Shown: positions 1-7,453 of the stretch, piece after piece
Position numbering within the stretch: the first letter of the stretch is position 1
Layout: the number at the start of each line of letters is the position of its first letter
NCBI GenBank assembly: GCA_030746535.1
Contig: JASLML010000016.1
Coordinates: forward strand, 1-34,003
Direction: 5' to 3'
Source: Fidelibacterota bacterium
GTDB taxonomy: Bacteria; Fidelibacterota; Marinisomatia; Marinisomatales; TCS55
DNA: 34,003 nucleotides
Made by a program: the position numbers and the translations under genes
Notes under the pieces: model-generated
What the model saw: the letters and a program-made list of their open reading frames with translations, nothing else
What the model was told of the DNA's origin: nothing
Database searches by the model: none

Positions 1-1
1 C

Positions 2-388
2 AGTAGTGATTATAATTTAGCAGAAAATTCCCCTTGTATTGGGACTGGTGAGAATGGCGCCAATATGGGTGCGTTTGGTATTGGATGTTCTGCCATCCTT
101 GCGGTTGAGGAAGAATTCATCCCGACGGAATTTGCCCTTCACCAGAATTACCCGAATCCGTTCAACCCCGTAACAACGATCCAGTACGATATTCCGGAAG
201 CGGGAGAGATACGATTGGATGTGTACAACATTCTCGGTGAAAGAGTGGCAACATTGGCCCAGGGGAATCACCACGTTGGCAGGTACACGATCCGCTGGGA
301 TGCTGCAGGCATTTCTTCAGGGATGTATTTCTACCGAATCAGCTCTGCCAAATTCACTGCCACCAAAAAACTGGTGCTCATGAAATAG
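2..388 (+). CDS. Secreted parallel beta-helix-type protein with T9SS C-terminal sorting domain (3' part only)
   Basis: The reading frame is open from the left edge of the window, so the N-terminus is missing; the first Met (position 65) is probably internal. The visible start, SPCIGTGENGANMGAFG, resembles the closing segment of right-handed parallel beta-helix repeat proteins. It is followed by a C-terminal domain beginning around IPTEFALHQNYPNPFNPVTT, the classic NYPNPFNP motif of the type IX secretion type A sorting domain, and ending in a short basic tail (TKKLVLMK). By family knowledge the domain directs export across the outer membrane and is cleaved at the surface. The cargo function cannot be told from this fragment. 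The neighbouring ffh gene starts 143 bp downstream and is functionally unrelated. Confidence 0.85.
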   Translation, partial: SSDYNLAENSPCIGTGENGANMGAFGIGCSAILAVEEEFIPTEFALHQNYPNPFNPVTTIQYDIPEAGEIRLDVYNILGERVATLAQGNHHVGRYTIRWDAAGISSGMYFYRISSAKFTATKKLVLMK

Positions 389-396
389 CATTCAGG

Positions 397-448
397 TCAT
401 GCTGAGCTTTCCGAAGCATGAGTTTACCCTTTCAGGCTCAGGGTGTCA
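397..448. repeat. REP-like palindromic intergenic element (two hairpins)
   Basis: The gap between the T9SS gene and ffh holds two adjacent small palindromes. One pairs TCATGCT (397-403) with AGCATGA (415-421). The other pairs ACCCT (426-430) with AGGGT (440-444). An alternative long-range pairing joins CTGAGC (402-407) with GCTCAG (436-441). The wording (TCATGCTGAGC, GGCTCAGGGTG) resembles dispersed intergenic palindromes common in many bacterial genomes. It could also act as a 3' mRNA stabiliser or weak terminator, but no T-run follows. No second copy was noticed in the window. Confidence 0.45.
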
Positions 449-475
449 GCTGAAATTTACTCCAATCTTAACTTG

Positions 476-521
476 TTGTTTACGACGAGAAAAGCAGGTA
501 ATTTCCCAAGCTTTTTTCGAA
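476..521 (+). promoter_or_regulatory. Candidate promoter and conserved element upstream of ffh
   Basis: A -35-like TTGTTT (476-481) is followed after exactly 17 bp by a -10-like TAATTT (499-504). From 495 to 521 the sequence matches 24 of 27 positions of the region upstream of yicC (13007-13033), including CAGGTAA at the left and TTTTTTCGAA at the right. The element ends 10 bp before the ffh ATG. There is no clear Shine-Dalgarno between it and the start codon. The sigma-70-like reading is my inference; the shared sequence is directly visible. Confidence 0.45.
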
Positions 522-531
522 CCTATTTATC

Positions 532-1863
532 ATGTTTGAACAATTATCAGACAAATTAGATGCAGTTCTGAGGAATATCCGCGGGCTGGGCAAGATCTCT
601 GAAAAGAATATTAAGGAATCTTCACGCCAGATCCGCCGTGCTTTGCTGGATGCAGACGTGCATGTGGATGTTGCAAAGGATTTCATTAAGCGCGTTGAAA
701 AACGTGCCCTTGGAACAACCGTTACCCAGTCGGTAAAACCGGGAGAGCAGTTTGTAAAGATCCTACAAGATGAGCTAATTGGTCTGCTGGGTACCGGAGA
801 TACGTCCATTTCCTATGCCAAGCAGCTGCCAACGGTTATTTTGATGGCGGGCCTGCAGGGGGCCGGGAAAACCACCACATGCGCAAAATTAGCGCATAAA
901 TTAACAATTGAAGGCCAATCCGTACTACTTGTTGCAGCAGATATTTACCGTCCCGCGGCAATTGACCAGCTGAAAACGCTCGGAAAACAAATTGATATTC
1001 CGGTCTATTCGGAAGGGCACAAGGATCCTGTTGCCATTTGCGATAATGCCGTAAAGGAAGCCAAAGCAAATAAAACGCAGGTTGTCATTTTAGACACCGC
1101 CGGACGGCTTCACATCGACGGCGAAATGATGCAGGAGATTGAGGCAATATCGGATAAAGTGAAGCCGCATGAAACACTGTTCGTAGCAGATGGTATGACA
1201 GGCCAGGATGCTGTCAATTCGGCGAAAGCATTTTCGGAAGCGCTGGCGCTTAGCGGAACGGTGCTTACCAAGATGGACGGCGATGCGCGGGGAGGAGCAG
1301 CTGTGAGCATTGCGGAGATAACCGGTGTTCCGGTAAAATTCATCGGTATCAGCGAAAAAATGGACGGGCTGGATGTTTTTGATCCCAAACGGATCGCTGA
1401 TAGAATCCTTGGTATGGGCGATGTGGTATCGCTGGTGGAAAAAGCCGAAAAGGTAATGGATGCGAAAAAAGCGGAAAAACTTGAGGAAAAATTACAGAAA
1501 CAGTCATTCACGCTGGATGATTTCAAGGATCAGCTGAATCAATTGAGAAATATGGGGCCTTTGAACCAGCTGATGGGTATGATGCCCGGAATGAATAAAA
1601 AAATGCTGAAGGGCATGAATCTGGATGACAGGCACCTGATGTGGACCGAAGCGATCATCAATTCGATGACCCCGGCGGAACGGAACAATCCGAATATCAT
1701 AGATGGAAGCAGGCGCATGCGGATTGCAAAGGGATCCGGAAGAAACGTGCAGGAAGTGAATCAGCTGATAAAACAATATTTTGCATTGCAAAAAATGATG
1801 AAAAAAATGGGCAAAATGAAACTGCCCGCTGGACTGAACAACCCAATGATGGGTATACACTAA
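532..1863 (+). CDS. ffh: Signal recognition particle protein Ffh (SRP54)
   Basis: 443 residues, full family length. Ffh is the GTPase that with 4.5S/SRP RNA delivers nascent inner-membrane proteins to FtsY. The N domain covers residues 1-90. The G domain shows the P-loop GLQGAGKTTT (107-116), DTAGR (188-192) and TKMDGDARGG (246-255). The methionine-rich M domain (about 320-443) contains LMGMMPGM, the SGRNVQEVNQLIKQY helix and a Met/Lys-rich end, which bind signal peptides and RNA. The ATG at 532 matches the usual MFEQLSDKL start. No Shine-Dalgarno is obvious, unlike rpsP downstream. It is the first gene of the ffh-rpsP-khpA-rimM-trmD-rplS cluster, with rpsP starting 11 bp after its stop. Confidence 0.97.
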   Translation: MFEQLSDKLDAVLRNIRGLGKISEKNIKESSRQIRRALLDADVHVDVAKDFIKRVEKRALGTTVTQSVKPGEQFVKILQDELIGLLGTGDTSISYAKQLPTVILMAGLQGAGKTTTCAKLAHKLTIEGQSVLLVAADIYRPAAIDQLKTLGKQIDIPVYSEGHKDPVAICDNAVKEAKANKTQVVILDTAGRLHIDGEMMQEIEAISDKVKPHETLFVADGMTGQDAVNSAKAFSEALALSGTVLTKMDGDARGGAAVSIAEITGVPVKFIGISEKMDGLDVFDPKRIADRILGMGDVVSLVEKAEKVMDAKKAEKLEEKLQKQSFTLDDFKDQLNQLRNMGPLNQLMGMMPGMNKKMLKGMNLDDRHLMWTEAIINSMTPAERNNPNIIDGSRRMRIAKGSGRNVQEVNQLIKQYFALQKMMKKMGKMKLPAGLNNPMMGIH

Positions 1864-1874
1864 GGAGACGAAAC

Positions 1875-3029
1875 GTGTCAACGAAGATAAGACTGAAACG
1901 CATTGGAAGACGAAACCGGCCTTTTTACAGGATGGTAGTTATGGATTCCCGCAAACGCAGGGACGGAGCTGCCATTGAGGAACTGGGCTGGTACGATCCC
2001 ATCAAAACAGAAGATCAATACAGCCTGAAAGATGAAAGAATTTTGCACTGGCTGAAGGAAGGTGCACAGACTACGGATGCTGCGCACGGCCTGCTGCGCG
2101 ATGCCGGTCTCGCACATCGGTGGCACCTGATGAAGCAGGGCCTGGATGAAAAGTCTATTGACCAGGAAATGAAGAAATGGGTGCTCAACCGCGAGGAAGT
2201 GAAAACCAACCGGGCGGAAAAAGCAGCCAAAAAAGCCGAAGAAAAGAAAGCAGCTGCAGAAGCGGAAGCAGCCGATGCTGACGCACCTGCAGAAGCACCT
2301 GCAGCGGAAGCGGATGAACCCGCAGAAGAAGCGGTAGCAGAAGAACCAGCGGCTGAAGAATCAGCCGATGATGCGCCGGCCGCTGATGCAGAACCTGAAG
2401 AAGCTGAAGATACTGCACCGGCGAAGGAAGAACCCGCAGCGGAAGAATCAGAACCTGTTGCGCCTGCAGAGGATGCCGCTGAGGAAGCACCGGCTGAAGA
2501 AGAAGCTGCTGCCGAGGAAGCACCGGCTGTAGAAGAAACTCCCGCTGAGGAAACTTCTGATGAAGAGGCGTCTGCTGAAGAACCGGAAGAGGAAACACCG
2601 GAAGTAGAAGCTAAAGACGAACCAGAAACCGCCTCAGAAGAAACTGCCGAAGAAGAGCCGACCGCTGAAGAAGAAACTCAGGATGAACCTGAAGAATCTG
2701 CTGACGAACCGGAAACGGCTGAAGAACCTTCAAAGGAAGAAGAATCCGAGGAAGAAGCGAAGGAAGATGACGAAGCCGCACCGGAGGAAGCACCTGAGCC
2801 GGAAGCCGCTGACGACGAAGCCGAGGCCGAAGATGAATCTTCGGAAGAAAAAGCTGAAGAACCCGCAGCAGATGAAACAGCAGAATCCACAGATGATGCC
2901 AAAGACGAACCGGCAGAAGAAGAATCAGCAGAAGAAACACCTGCTGACTCAGAAGCAACCGACGATGCCGACCCCGCTGAAGAGCAGACTGAAGCAGACG
3001 GAGGCGAAGAAGAAAAGAAGGAGGAGTAA
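1875..3029 (+). CDS. rpsP: 30S ribosomal protein bS16 with a very long acidic C-terminal extension
   Basis: The start is GTG at 1875, preceded by AAGGAG (1862-1867). It gives the canonical S16 N-terminus STKIRLKRIGRRNRPFYRMV. The frame stays open further upstream, but that part overlaps ffh and is not S16-like. The S16 core covers about residues 1-85 (DSRKRRDG, LGWYDP, GAQTTDAAHGLL). A charged linker of about 40 residues leads to a low-complexity tail from about residue 125 to 384, made almost only of Glu, Ala, Pro, Asp, Thr, Ser and some Lys. I see no aromatic, Cys, Leu, Ile, Met, His or Arg in that tail. Typical S16 is 80-180 residues, so 384 is exceptional. The core assembles the 5' domain of 16S rRNA; the tail's role is unknown. 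Confidence 0.93.
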   Translation: MSTKIRLKRIGRRNRPFYRMVVMDSRKRRDGAAIEELGWYDPIKTEDQYSLKDERILHWLKEGAQTTDAAHGLLRDAGLAHRWHLMKQGLDEKSIDQEMKKWVLNREEVKTNRAEKAAKKAEEKKAAAEAEAADADAPAEAPAAEADEPAEEAVAEEPAAEESADDAPAADAEPEEAEDTAPAKEEPAAEESEPVAPAEDAAEEAPAEEEAAAEEAPAVEETPAEETSDEEASAEEPEEETPEVEAKDEPETASEETAEEEPTAEEETQDEPEESADEPETAEEPSKEEESEEEAKEDDEAAPEEAPEPEAADDEAEAEDESSEEKAEEPAADETAESTDDAKDEPAEEESAEETPADSEATDDADPAEEQTEADGGEEEKKEE

Positions 3030-3031
3030 TC

Positions 3032-3265
3032 ATGGAAGAATTCATTGAAGTAGCAGTCAAGCAGCTTGTGGATAAACCGGATGAAGTTCAAATCAACATC
3101 GTGGAAACAGAACAAAGAATAATATACGAACTCACCGTTGGTGAAGGCGATTACGGGAAGGTGATCGGCAAGCGCGGACGAAATATTTCCGCACTGCGCA
3201 CGATCGTATTTGCCATCAACGCGAAACAGGGCGGAAAGCGCGCCCGTTTGGACATCATTGACTGA
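3032..3265 (+). CDS. khpA: KH-domain RNA-binding protein KhpA
   Basis: 77 residues, the usual size for KhpA (YlqC family). A single KH fold carries the GxxG RNA-binding loop GKRG at residues 46-49 in the context YGKVIGKRGRNISALR. The ATG at 3032 lies 2 bp after the rpsP stop, with AAGGAGGA-type Shine-Dalgarno sequence inside the end of rpsP. In Firmicutes, KhpA partners with KhpB (Jag) as an RNA chaperone affecting cell-size and small-RNA biology. Its place between rpsP and rimM is the widespread arrangement and supports the assignment. Nothing unusual is seen in the sequence. Confidence 0.93.
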   Translation: MEEFIEVAVKQLVDKPDEVQINIVETEQRIIYELTVGEGDYGKVIGKRGRNISALRTIVFAINAKQGGKRARLDIID

Positions 3266-3272
3266 GGAAATC

Positions 3273-3776
3273 GTGGAAAAATTATTTCCCATCGGCAAAG
3301 TGACTAAAGCGTCCGGACTGAAAGGCGAAGTGCATGTAAGTCCGCTCTGCAGATATTTTGAGGATTATTCGGAAGAGCCGACGCTTTTTCTGGGGTTTTC
3401 CAATGAATCTGCGCTGGAAATGAAACTGAAAAAATCCGCGCCAGCGGGAAAAAAGAGGCGTATCCAGTTTGAAGGTGTCCAGAGCAGAACAGAGGCAGAA
3501 GCGCTCGTGGGCCAGCAGGTTTTTGCGACAGCTTCTGATGATGATCCCATATCGCTGGTTTCCCCTGATTTAATCGGATATGAAATTATGACCGATTCCG
3601 GCGAATTTGTCGGTAAGCTGAAAGAAATCCTTTGGCTTCCGGCAAACGATGTATATGCAATCGATAAGGACGGGCATGAATTTCTGATTCCGGTCATTGA
3701 CGAAATTGTAGAATGCGTGGTTCATGAACATGCAAAGATCATTATCCGGCCCGTGGAAGGACTGATGGAAGTATGA
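3273..3776 (+). CDS. rimM: 16S rRNA processing/ribosome maturation factor RimM
   Basis: Start chosen at GTG 3273, giving MEKLFPIGKVTKASGLKGEV, the standard RimM N-terminus. GAGG (3264-3267) supplies the ribosome-binding site within the khpA stop. A frame extending back to 3210 is in-frame khpA overlap and unlikely. The product is 167 residues, normal length. The N-terminal RimM beta-barrel covers about 1-80 and the C-terminal PRC-barrel about 90-165, with the typical LPANDVYAI and EFLIPVIDEIVE segments. RimM binds ribosomal protein S19 and helps mature the 30S head. The stop overlaps trmD by 4 bp (ATGA), suggesting translational coupling. Confidence 0.95.
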   Translation: MEKLFPIGKVTKASGLKGEVHVSPLCRYFEDYSEEPTLFLGFSNESALEMKLKKSAPAGKKRRIQFEGVQSRTEAEALVGQQVFATASDDDPISLVSPDLIGYEIMTDSGEFVGKLKEILWLPANDVYAIDKDGHEFLIPVIDEIVECVVHEHAKIIIRPVEGLMEV

Positions 3777-4498
3777 CGCAAATTGCGATTATATCAACCG
3801 TACCGGATTTGGTTCAGTCCGCGATCCAAGACAGCATTCTTCGTCAGGGAGAAGAACGGGATGCCGTCTCATTTCATCTTGTGGATCTGCGTGAATTTGG
3901 AGAAGGGAATTATCGTCAGGTGGATGATACACCATTCGGCGGCGGCAGCGGCATGGTGCTGATGGCAGGGCCAATGTTCAAGGCCATCGAGCATGCTTTT
4001 ACACTTGTCGGCGGGCAGGATGGCACAGCCGTAGTATACCCGACTCCGCAGGGCGATGTGTGGTCCGATGGAGCCGCAGGTACACTCAGCGAATGTGAGC
4101 GCATTATTTTTATCTGCGGACATTACAAAGGCATTGACCAGCGTGTGATTGATAAATATGTAACCCACGAATATTCCATTGGTGATTTTATCGTTTCAGC
4201 CGGAGAGCTTCCGTCGCTGATGATTATGGACAGTATTGTCCGGCTCATTCCGGGCGTTTTGAATTCCCGCGAATCTGCGTTGACGGACAGCTTCACATCC
4301 GGTCTTTTGGATGCGCCATGGTTTACGAAACCGAGAGAAATTGACGGTATGGAAGTGCCGGACACTTTGGTGAGCGGGCACCACGAACAAATTGACAGCT
4401 GGAGGCAGGCCGAGCGCGAAAAACGTACAAAGGTCCGTCGTCCGGATCTATGGAAAAAATATCAGGATAAACAGAAATCTATGGAGATAGAACGATGA
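3773..4498 (+). CDS. trmD: tRNA (guanine-37-N1)-methyltransferase TrmD
   Basis: 241 residues, normal for TrmD, a SPOUT-class enzyme that methylates G37 next to the anticodon with S-adenosylmethionine and so prevents +1 frameshifting. Visible hallmarks are [18 protein letters not shown], the trefoil-knot segment [11 protein letters not shown] through [15 protein letters not shown], and the C-terminal [10 protein letters not shown] and [13 protein letters not shown] segments. The N-terminus [14 protein letters not shown] is slightly divergent from the common MKIDILTLFPE type. It overlaps rimM and rplS by 4 bp on either side, consistent with one tightly coupled transcript. Confidence 0.96.
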   Translation: MTQIAIISTVPDLVQSAIQDSILRQGEERDAVSFHLVDLREFGEGNYRQVDDTPFGGGSGMVLMAGPMFKAIEHAFTLVGGQDGTAVVYPTPQGDVWSDGAAGTLSECERIIFICGHYKGIDQRVIDKYVTHEYSIGDFIVSAGELPSLMIMDSIVRLIPGVLNSRESALTDSFTSGLLDAPWFTKPREIDGMEVPDTLVSGHHEQIDSWRQAEREKRTKVRRPDLWKKYQDKQKSMEIER

Positions 4499-4827
4499 GT
4501 GACGCAAAAGAAAAACAAATCAATAAAAATATCCCTTCTTTTAACGCCGGGGATACACTTGCTGTAGATGTGCGGGTTGTAGAAGGTGGAAAAGAACGCA
4601 CCCAGAAATTTGAGGGTGTAGTAATCGGTAAAAAAGGTGCAGGCGTATCCGCGACCTTTACGCTTCGGAAAATTTCCGGAGGCGTAGGTGTCGAAAGGAT
4701 TTTCCCGCTGCATTCACCAATGCTTAAAACCGTTAAAGTGGTTCGAAGAGGAAAGGTCCGAAGGGCCAAGCTAAATTATCTGCGAAAGCTGACCGGTAAA
4801 GCTACTCGGATCACGGAAAAACGGTAA
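4495..4827 (+). CDS. rplS: 50S ribosomal protein bL19
   Basis: 110 residues, standard length. It shows the bL19 core [53 protein letters not shown] and the basic C-terminus [21 protein letters not shown]19 sits at the 30S-50S interface. Its ATG overlaps the trmD stop by 4 bp. A factor-independent terminator begins 21 bp after its stop, so it is the last gene of the ffh operon. Confidence 0.97.
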   Translation: MSDAKEKQINKNIPSFNAGDTLAVDVRVVEGGKERTQKFEGVVIGKKGAGVSATFTLRKISGGVGVERIFPLHSPMLKTVKVVRRGKVRRAKLNYLRKLTGKATRITEKR

Positions 4828-4848
4828 TTCTTTCTTACTGCATCAATC

Positions 4849-4882
4849 AAGCCCTTGCCATCGCCGGCTAGGGCTTTTCTTT
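4849..4882 (+). terminator. Rho-independent terminator after rplS
   Basis: A 7-bp perfect stem, AAGCCCT (4849-4855) with AGGGCTT (4870-4876), encloses a 14-nt loop and is followed by TTCTTT (4877-4882). It ends the ffh-rplS transcription unit. It abuts the next gene: the likely ATG of the MFS transporter is at 4885. Confidence 0.75.
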
Positions 4883-4884
4883 AT

Positions 4885-6060
4885 ATGAACCGACAGGGAA
4901 AAATCATTCTTGCAATTACGGGGTTATCCCATATGCTGGCGCACGCGATGATGCTGATATACCCGACGCTCATGGTCGTGATCAGGGATGAATTGATTCT
5001 TGGCTTTGATGCCCTAGGTTTTATCGCCTTGGCCAGTTCATTTATGTTTGGTCTTGGCGCCATACCGGCCGGCTATTTTGAAAACAGGGTGGGCGGCAGG
5101 AAACTGCTGTTATTATTTCAGTTCTCCTGTATTCCTGCCGGAATCATGGTTGCCTTATCCAACTCGGTGGCATCTTTCACAGCGGGACTGGTTGTGGTAG
5201 GTCTGGCTGCATCGGTGTATCATCCCGCGGGGTTGACGCTGTTGTCGCGGCGCGTACGACCGATGGGCAGGGCAATGGCAATTCACGGCATTTTGGGTTC
5301 GATAGGGCTGGCATTGGGCCCGCTGCTGGCAACCGCATTTGCCGAATATGGATCTTGGCGCAATGCGTATCTCGTTATACCGGTGGTCGGAGGATTATTG
5401 GGCTTGGCAACCATGCTGTTGGTTCCTAGCAATCCGTCTGTTGAAGAACAGAAAGTGGATCAGGATATATCTCCTGCAAAAACAAATAAATCAGCGTTAG
5501 CATTTTTTTATATCACGGCCCTGCTGATGGGTTTGGCCTACAACGGTTTTACGACCTTTATGCCATCACATTTTGCCGAAAACACCGGCAATTTCATGCG
5601 CATGCTGTCGGAGAATCTGAGGGCAGGTTTTTTCCCGTCGCTGGTGTTTATTGCCGGAATTGCCGGACAATGGATAGGAGGTATACTGGCAGACAAATAT
5701 TCAAGGTCGGTGCTGCTGGTTTGGGTGGTCTTCCTCAATATACCGTTTCTGCTGCTGATGGGTATCAGCTCGGATCATTTGCTGGTTACATGGAGCCTGA
5801 TGCTAGGCATAGTTCATTTCAATTTTCAGCCGATCGCCAATACCCTTATCTCTGAATTAACACATTCGGATAACAGAGGGCTGGGTTTCGGCATTAATTT
5901 TTTCCTGACATTTGGAGTGGGTGCCGTCAGTGCCGGCCTCAGCGGCATGATCGCTCAACAATTCGGTATTGTTTATGTTTTTCCAACTATGGGACTGATT
6001 CTTATTCCGGCCGTTCTCAGCGGCCTTATGGTGATCAAAAAGTCGCGAGTTTCATCTTGA
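4885..6060 (+). CDS. Major facilitator superfamily transporter
   Basis: 391 residues with about 12 hydrophobic segments, the size and pattern of an MFS permease in the inner membrane. The first helix runs through ILAITGLSHMLAHAMMLIYP. The loop after helix 2 reads ENRVGGRKLL, an MFS motif-A-like GxxxxGRK sequence, and a weaker one recurs at ADKYSRSVLL in the C-terminal half. VYHPAGLTLLSRR and the general layout are reminiscent of the fosmidomycin-resistance/FSR-like branch, but the substrate cannot be inferred. ATG 4885 is chosen; an in-frame TTG at 4855 would put the start inside the terminator. No Shine-Dalgarno fits between the terminator and the ATG. selA follows after 31 bp. Confidence 0.85.
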   Translation: MNRQGKIILAITGLSHMLAHAMMLIYPTLMVVIRDELILGFDALGFIALASSFMFGLGAIPAGYFENRVGGRKLLLLFQFSCIPAGIMVALSNSVASFTAGLVVVGLAASVYHPAGLTLLSRRVRPMGRAMAIHGILGSIGLALGPLLATAFAEYGSWRNAYLVIPVVGGLLGLATMLLVPSNPSVEEQKVDQDISPAKTNKSALAFFYITALLMGLAYNGFTTFMPSHFAENTGNFMRMLSENLRAGFFPSLVFIAGIAGQWIGGILADKYSRSVLLVWVVFLNIPFLLLMGISSDHLLVTWSLMLGIVHFNFQPIANTLISELTHSDNRGLGFGINFFLTFGVGAVSAGLSGMIAQQFGIVYVFPTMGLILIPAVLSGLMVIKKSRVSS

Positions 6061-6091
6061 TAATTGATCAGGATATTGCCAAGTTTTAGGT

Positions 6092-7450
6092 ATGCCTTCT
6101 GACAAGCTTAAATCGTTGCCTTCTGTATCTGAAGTCTTACTTGAATTAAATTCAGATAACGCATTACATAATAACTACATAAAATTTATAATCAACAAAC
6201 AATTGAAGGAATTTCGCAGTCAGGCGAAGGCGGGAAAGCTAACCCTGAAACGGCCGGAAATTCTGAAAAATATTCTCAATAAAATTCAATCCGCATCAGC
6301 CGGAACTTATCGGTCGGTCATTAATGGAACCGGCATTGTACTGCACACAGGATTTGGCCGTGCGCCGATATCCAAAAAGACTATCATGACCGCCGCAAAA
6401 AAAATGGAACAATATGCGAATTTGGAATTGGATATAGAGTCAGGCAAACGGGGAGAGCGTCTTGGACACATTAGAGAGAATCTTGCTTCCATCTGCGGCG
6501 CGGATGATGCCCTTGCCGTAAACAACAATGCAGCTGCTGTTTTCCTGAGTCTCAATACATTTGCTGAAGGAAAAGAAGTGATCGTTTCCCGCGGACAGGA
6601 AGTTGAGATCGGCGGATCGTTCCGAATTCCGGATGTTATTCGAAAAGCCGGATGTACGATGGTAGAGGTCGGCACAACAAACAGGACGAGGCTGGAAGAC
6701 TATCAAAAAGCGATCTCAAAGAATACAGCACTGCTGCTCTGGGTGCACACCAGCAATTATATTGTGAAAGGATTTACAGAATCCGTTCTCCTTTCTGATT
6801 TGGCCGCGCTCGGAAAAAAACACAAAATTCCAGTCCTTGCTGATGTTGGCAGCGGCGCTCTCGTGGATATGCAATCTCTTGAACTTCCTCGTGAGATTCC
6901 CGTTTCCGAAATCGTAAAAACCGGTGTGGATGCAGTCACATTCTCCGGTGATAAACTGCTCGGCGGACCGCAGTCCGGACTGATCGCCGGAAAGAAAAGA
7001 CACATTGCTTCCATCCATAAGAATCCGGTTTACCGTACCATGCGCTGTGATAAATGGACCATTGCATTGCTGGATGAAACATTGCGGAATTACGGAAATC
7101 CGTCGTCCAACCTGGCGCTGAGTTTATTGTCAGTTTCCAGGCAAACATTAAAAAAGTGTGCGGAAAAAATTCTGAAAGGCGTTTCAAAAAGCCGGCAGAA
7201 GTCACTAGGAATATCAATTGTTGATACAGAAACGGAAGCAGGAAGCGGTTCGCTTCCCGATACACGGCTCGAAAGTGCGGCAATCAAGTGCAGTCCGAAA
7301 AATGGTTCCGCATCTCAACTAGCTGCCGCCTTTCGTGTCTTAGAAACTCCGGTCATAGGTTACTGCTCAGGCCGGGCATTTTACATAGATTTAAAAGCCA
7401 TTCTTCCCGGACAGCACGCCGCAGTCACAGACGCCATCAACAAGGTGTAA
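6092..7450 (+). CDS. selA: L-seryl-tRNA(Sec) selenium transferase SelA
   Basis: 452 residues, close to the usual 460. This PLP enzyme converts Ser-tRNA(Sec) to Sec-tRNA(Sec) using selenophosphate. An N-terminal helical region (LPSVSEVLLEL) precedes the aminotransferase fold. The conserved GTGIVLHTGFGRAPIS and the PLP-lysine segment SGDKLLGGPQSGLIAG, with Lys288 as the Schiff-base residue, are clear. The ATG at 6092 follows GGT closely with no strong Shine-Dalgarno. selB starts 3 bp after the stop. The pair shows that the organism encodes selenocysteine. The SelD and tRNA(Sec) genes are not in the window. Confidence 0.96.
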   Translation: MPSDKLKSLPSVSEVLLELNSDNALHNNYIKFIINKQLKEFRSQAKAGKLTLKRPEILKNILNKIQSASAGTYRSVINGTGIVLHTGFGRAPISKKTIMTAAKKMEQYANLELDIESGKRGERLGHIRENLASICGADDALAVNNNAAAVFLSLNTFAEGKEVIVSRGQEVEIGGSFRIPDVIRKAGCTMVEVGTTNRTRLEDYQKAISKNTALLLWVHTSNYIVKGFTESVLLSDLAALGKKHKIPVLADVGSGALVDMQSLELPREIPVSEIVKTGVDAVTFSGDKLLGGPQSGLIAGKKRHIASIHKNPVYRTMRCDKWTIALLDETLRNYGNPSSNLALSLLSVSRQTLKKCAEKILKGVSKSRQKSLGISIVDTETEAGSGSLPDTRLESAAIKCSPKNGSASQLAAAFRVLETPVIGYCSGRAFYIDLKAILPGQHAAVTDAINKV

Positions 7451-7453
7451 TCC

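Noticed and set aside
1641-1874. In-frame upstream extension of rpsP
   Set aside because: It overlaps ffh out of frame and encodes nothing like S16; GTG 1875 with AAGGAG gives the canonical N-terminus.
2185-3298. Long antisense and alternate-frame open reading frames over the rpsP tail (2185-2598 and 2678-3298 minus, 2683-3048 plus)
   Set aside because: They arise from the biased GAA/GCA/CCG codons of the tail and encode only Leu/Pro-, Ser/Ala- or Lys/Arg-rich low-complexity sequence with no domain.
6069-6090. CAGGATATTGCCAAGTTTTA before selA as another copy of the shared element
   Set aside because: Similarity needs a gap, the TTTTTTCGAA block is missing and no -35 is evident; too weak to claim.
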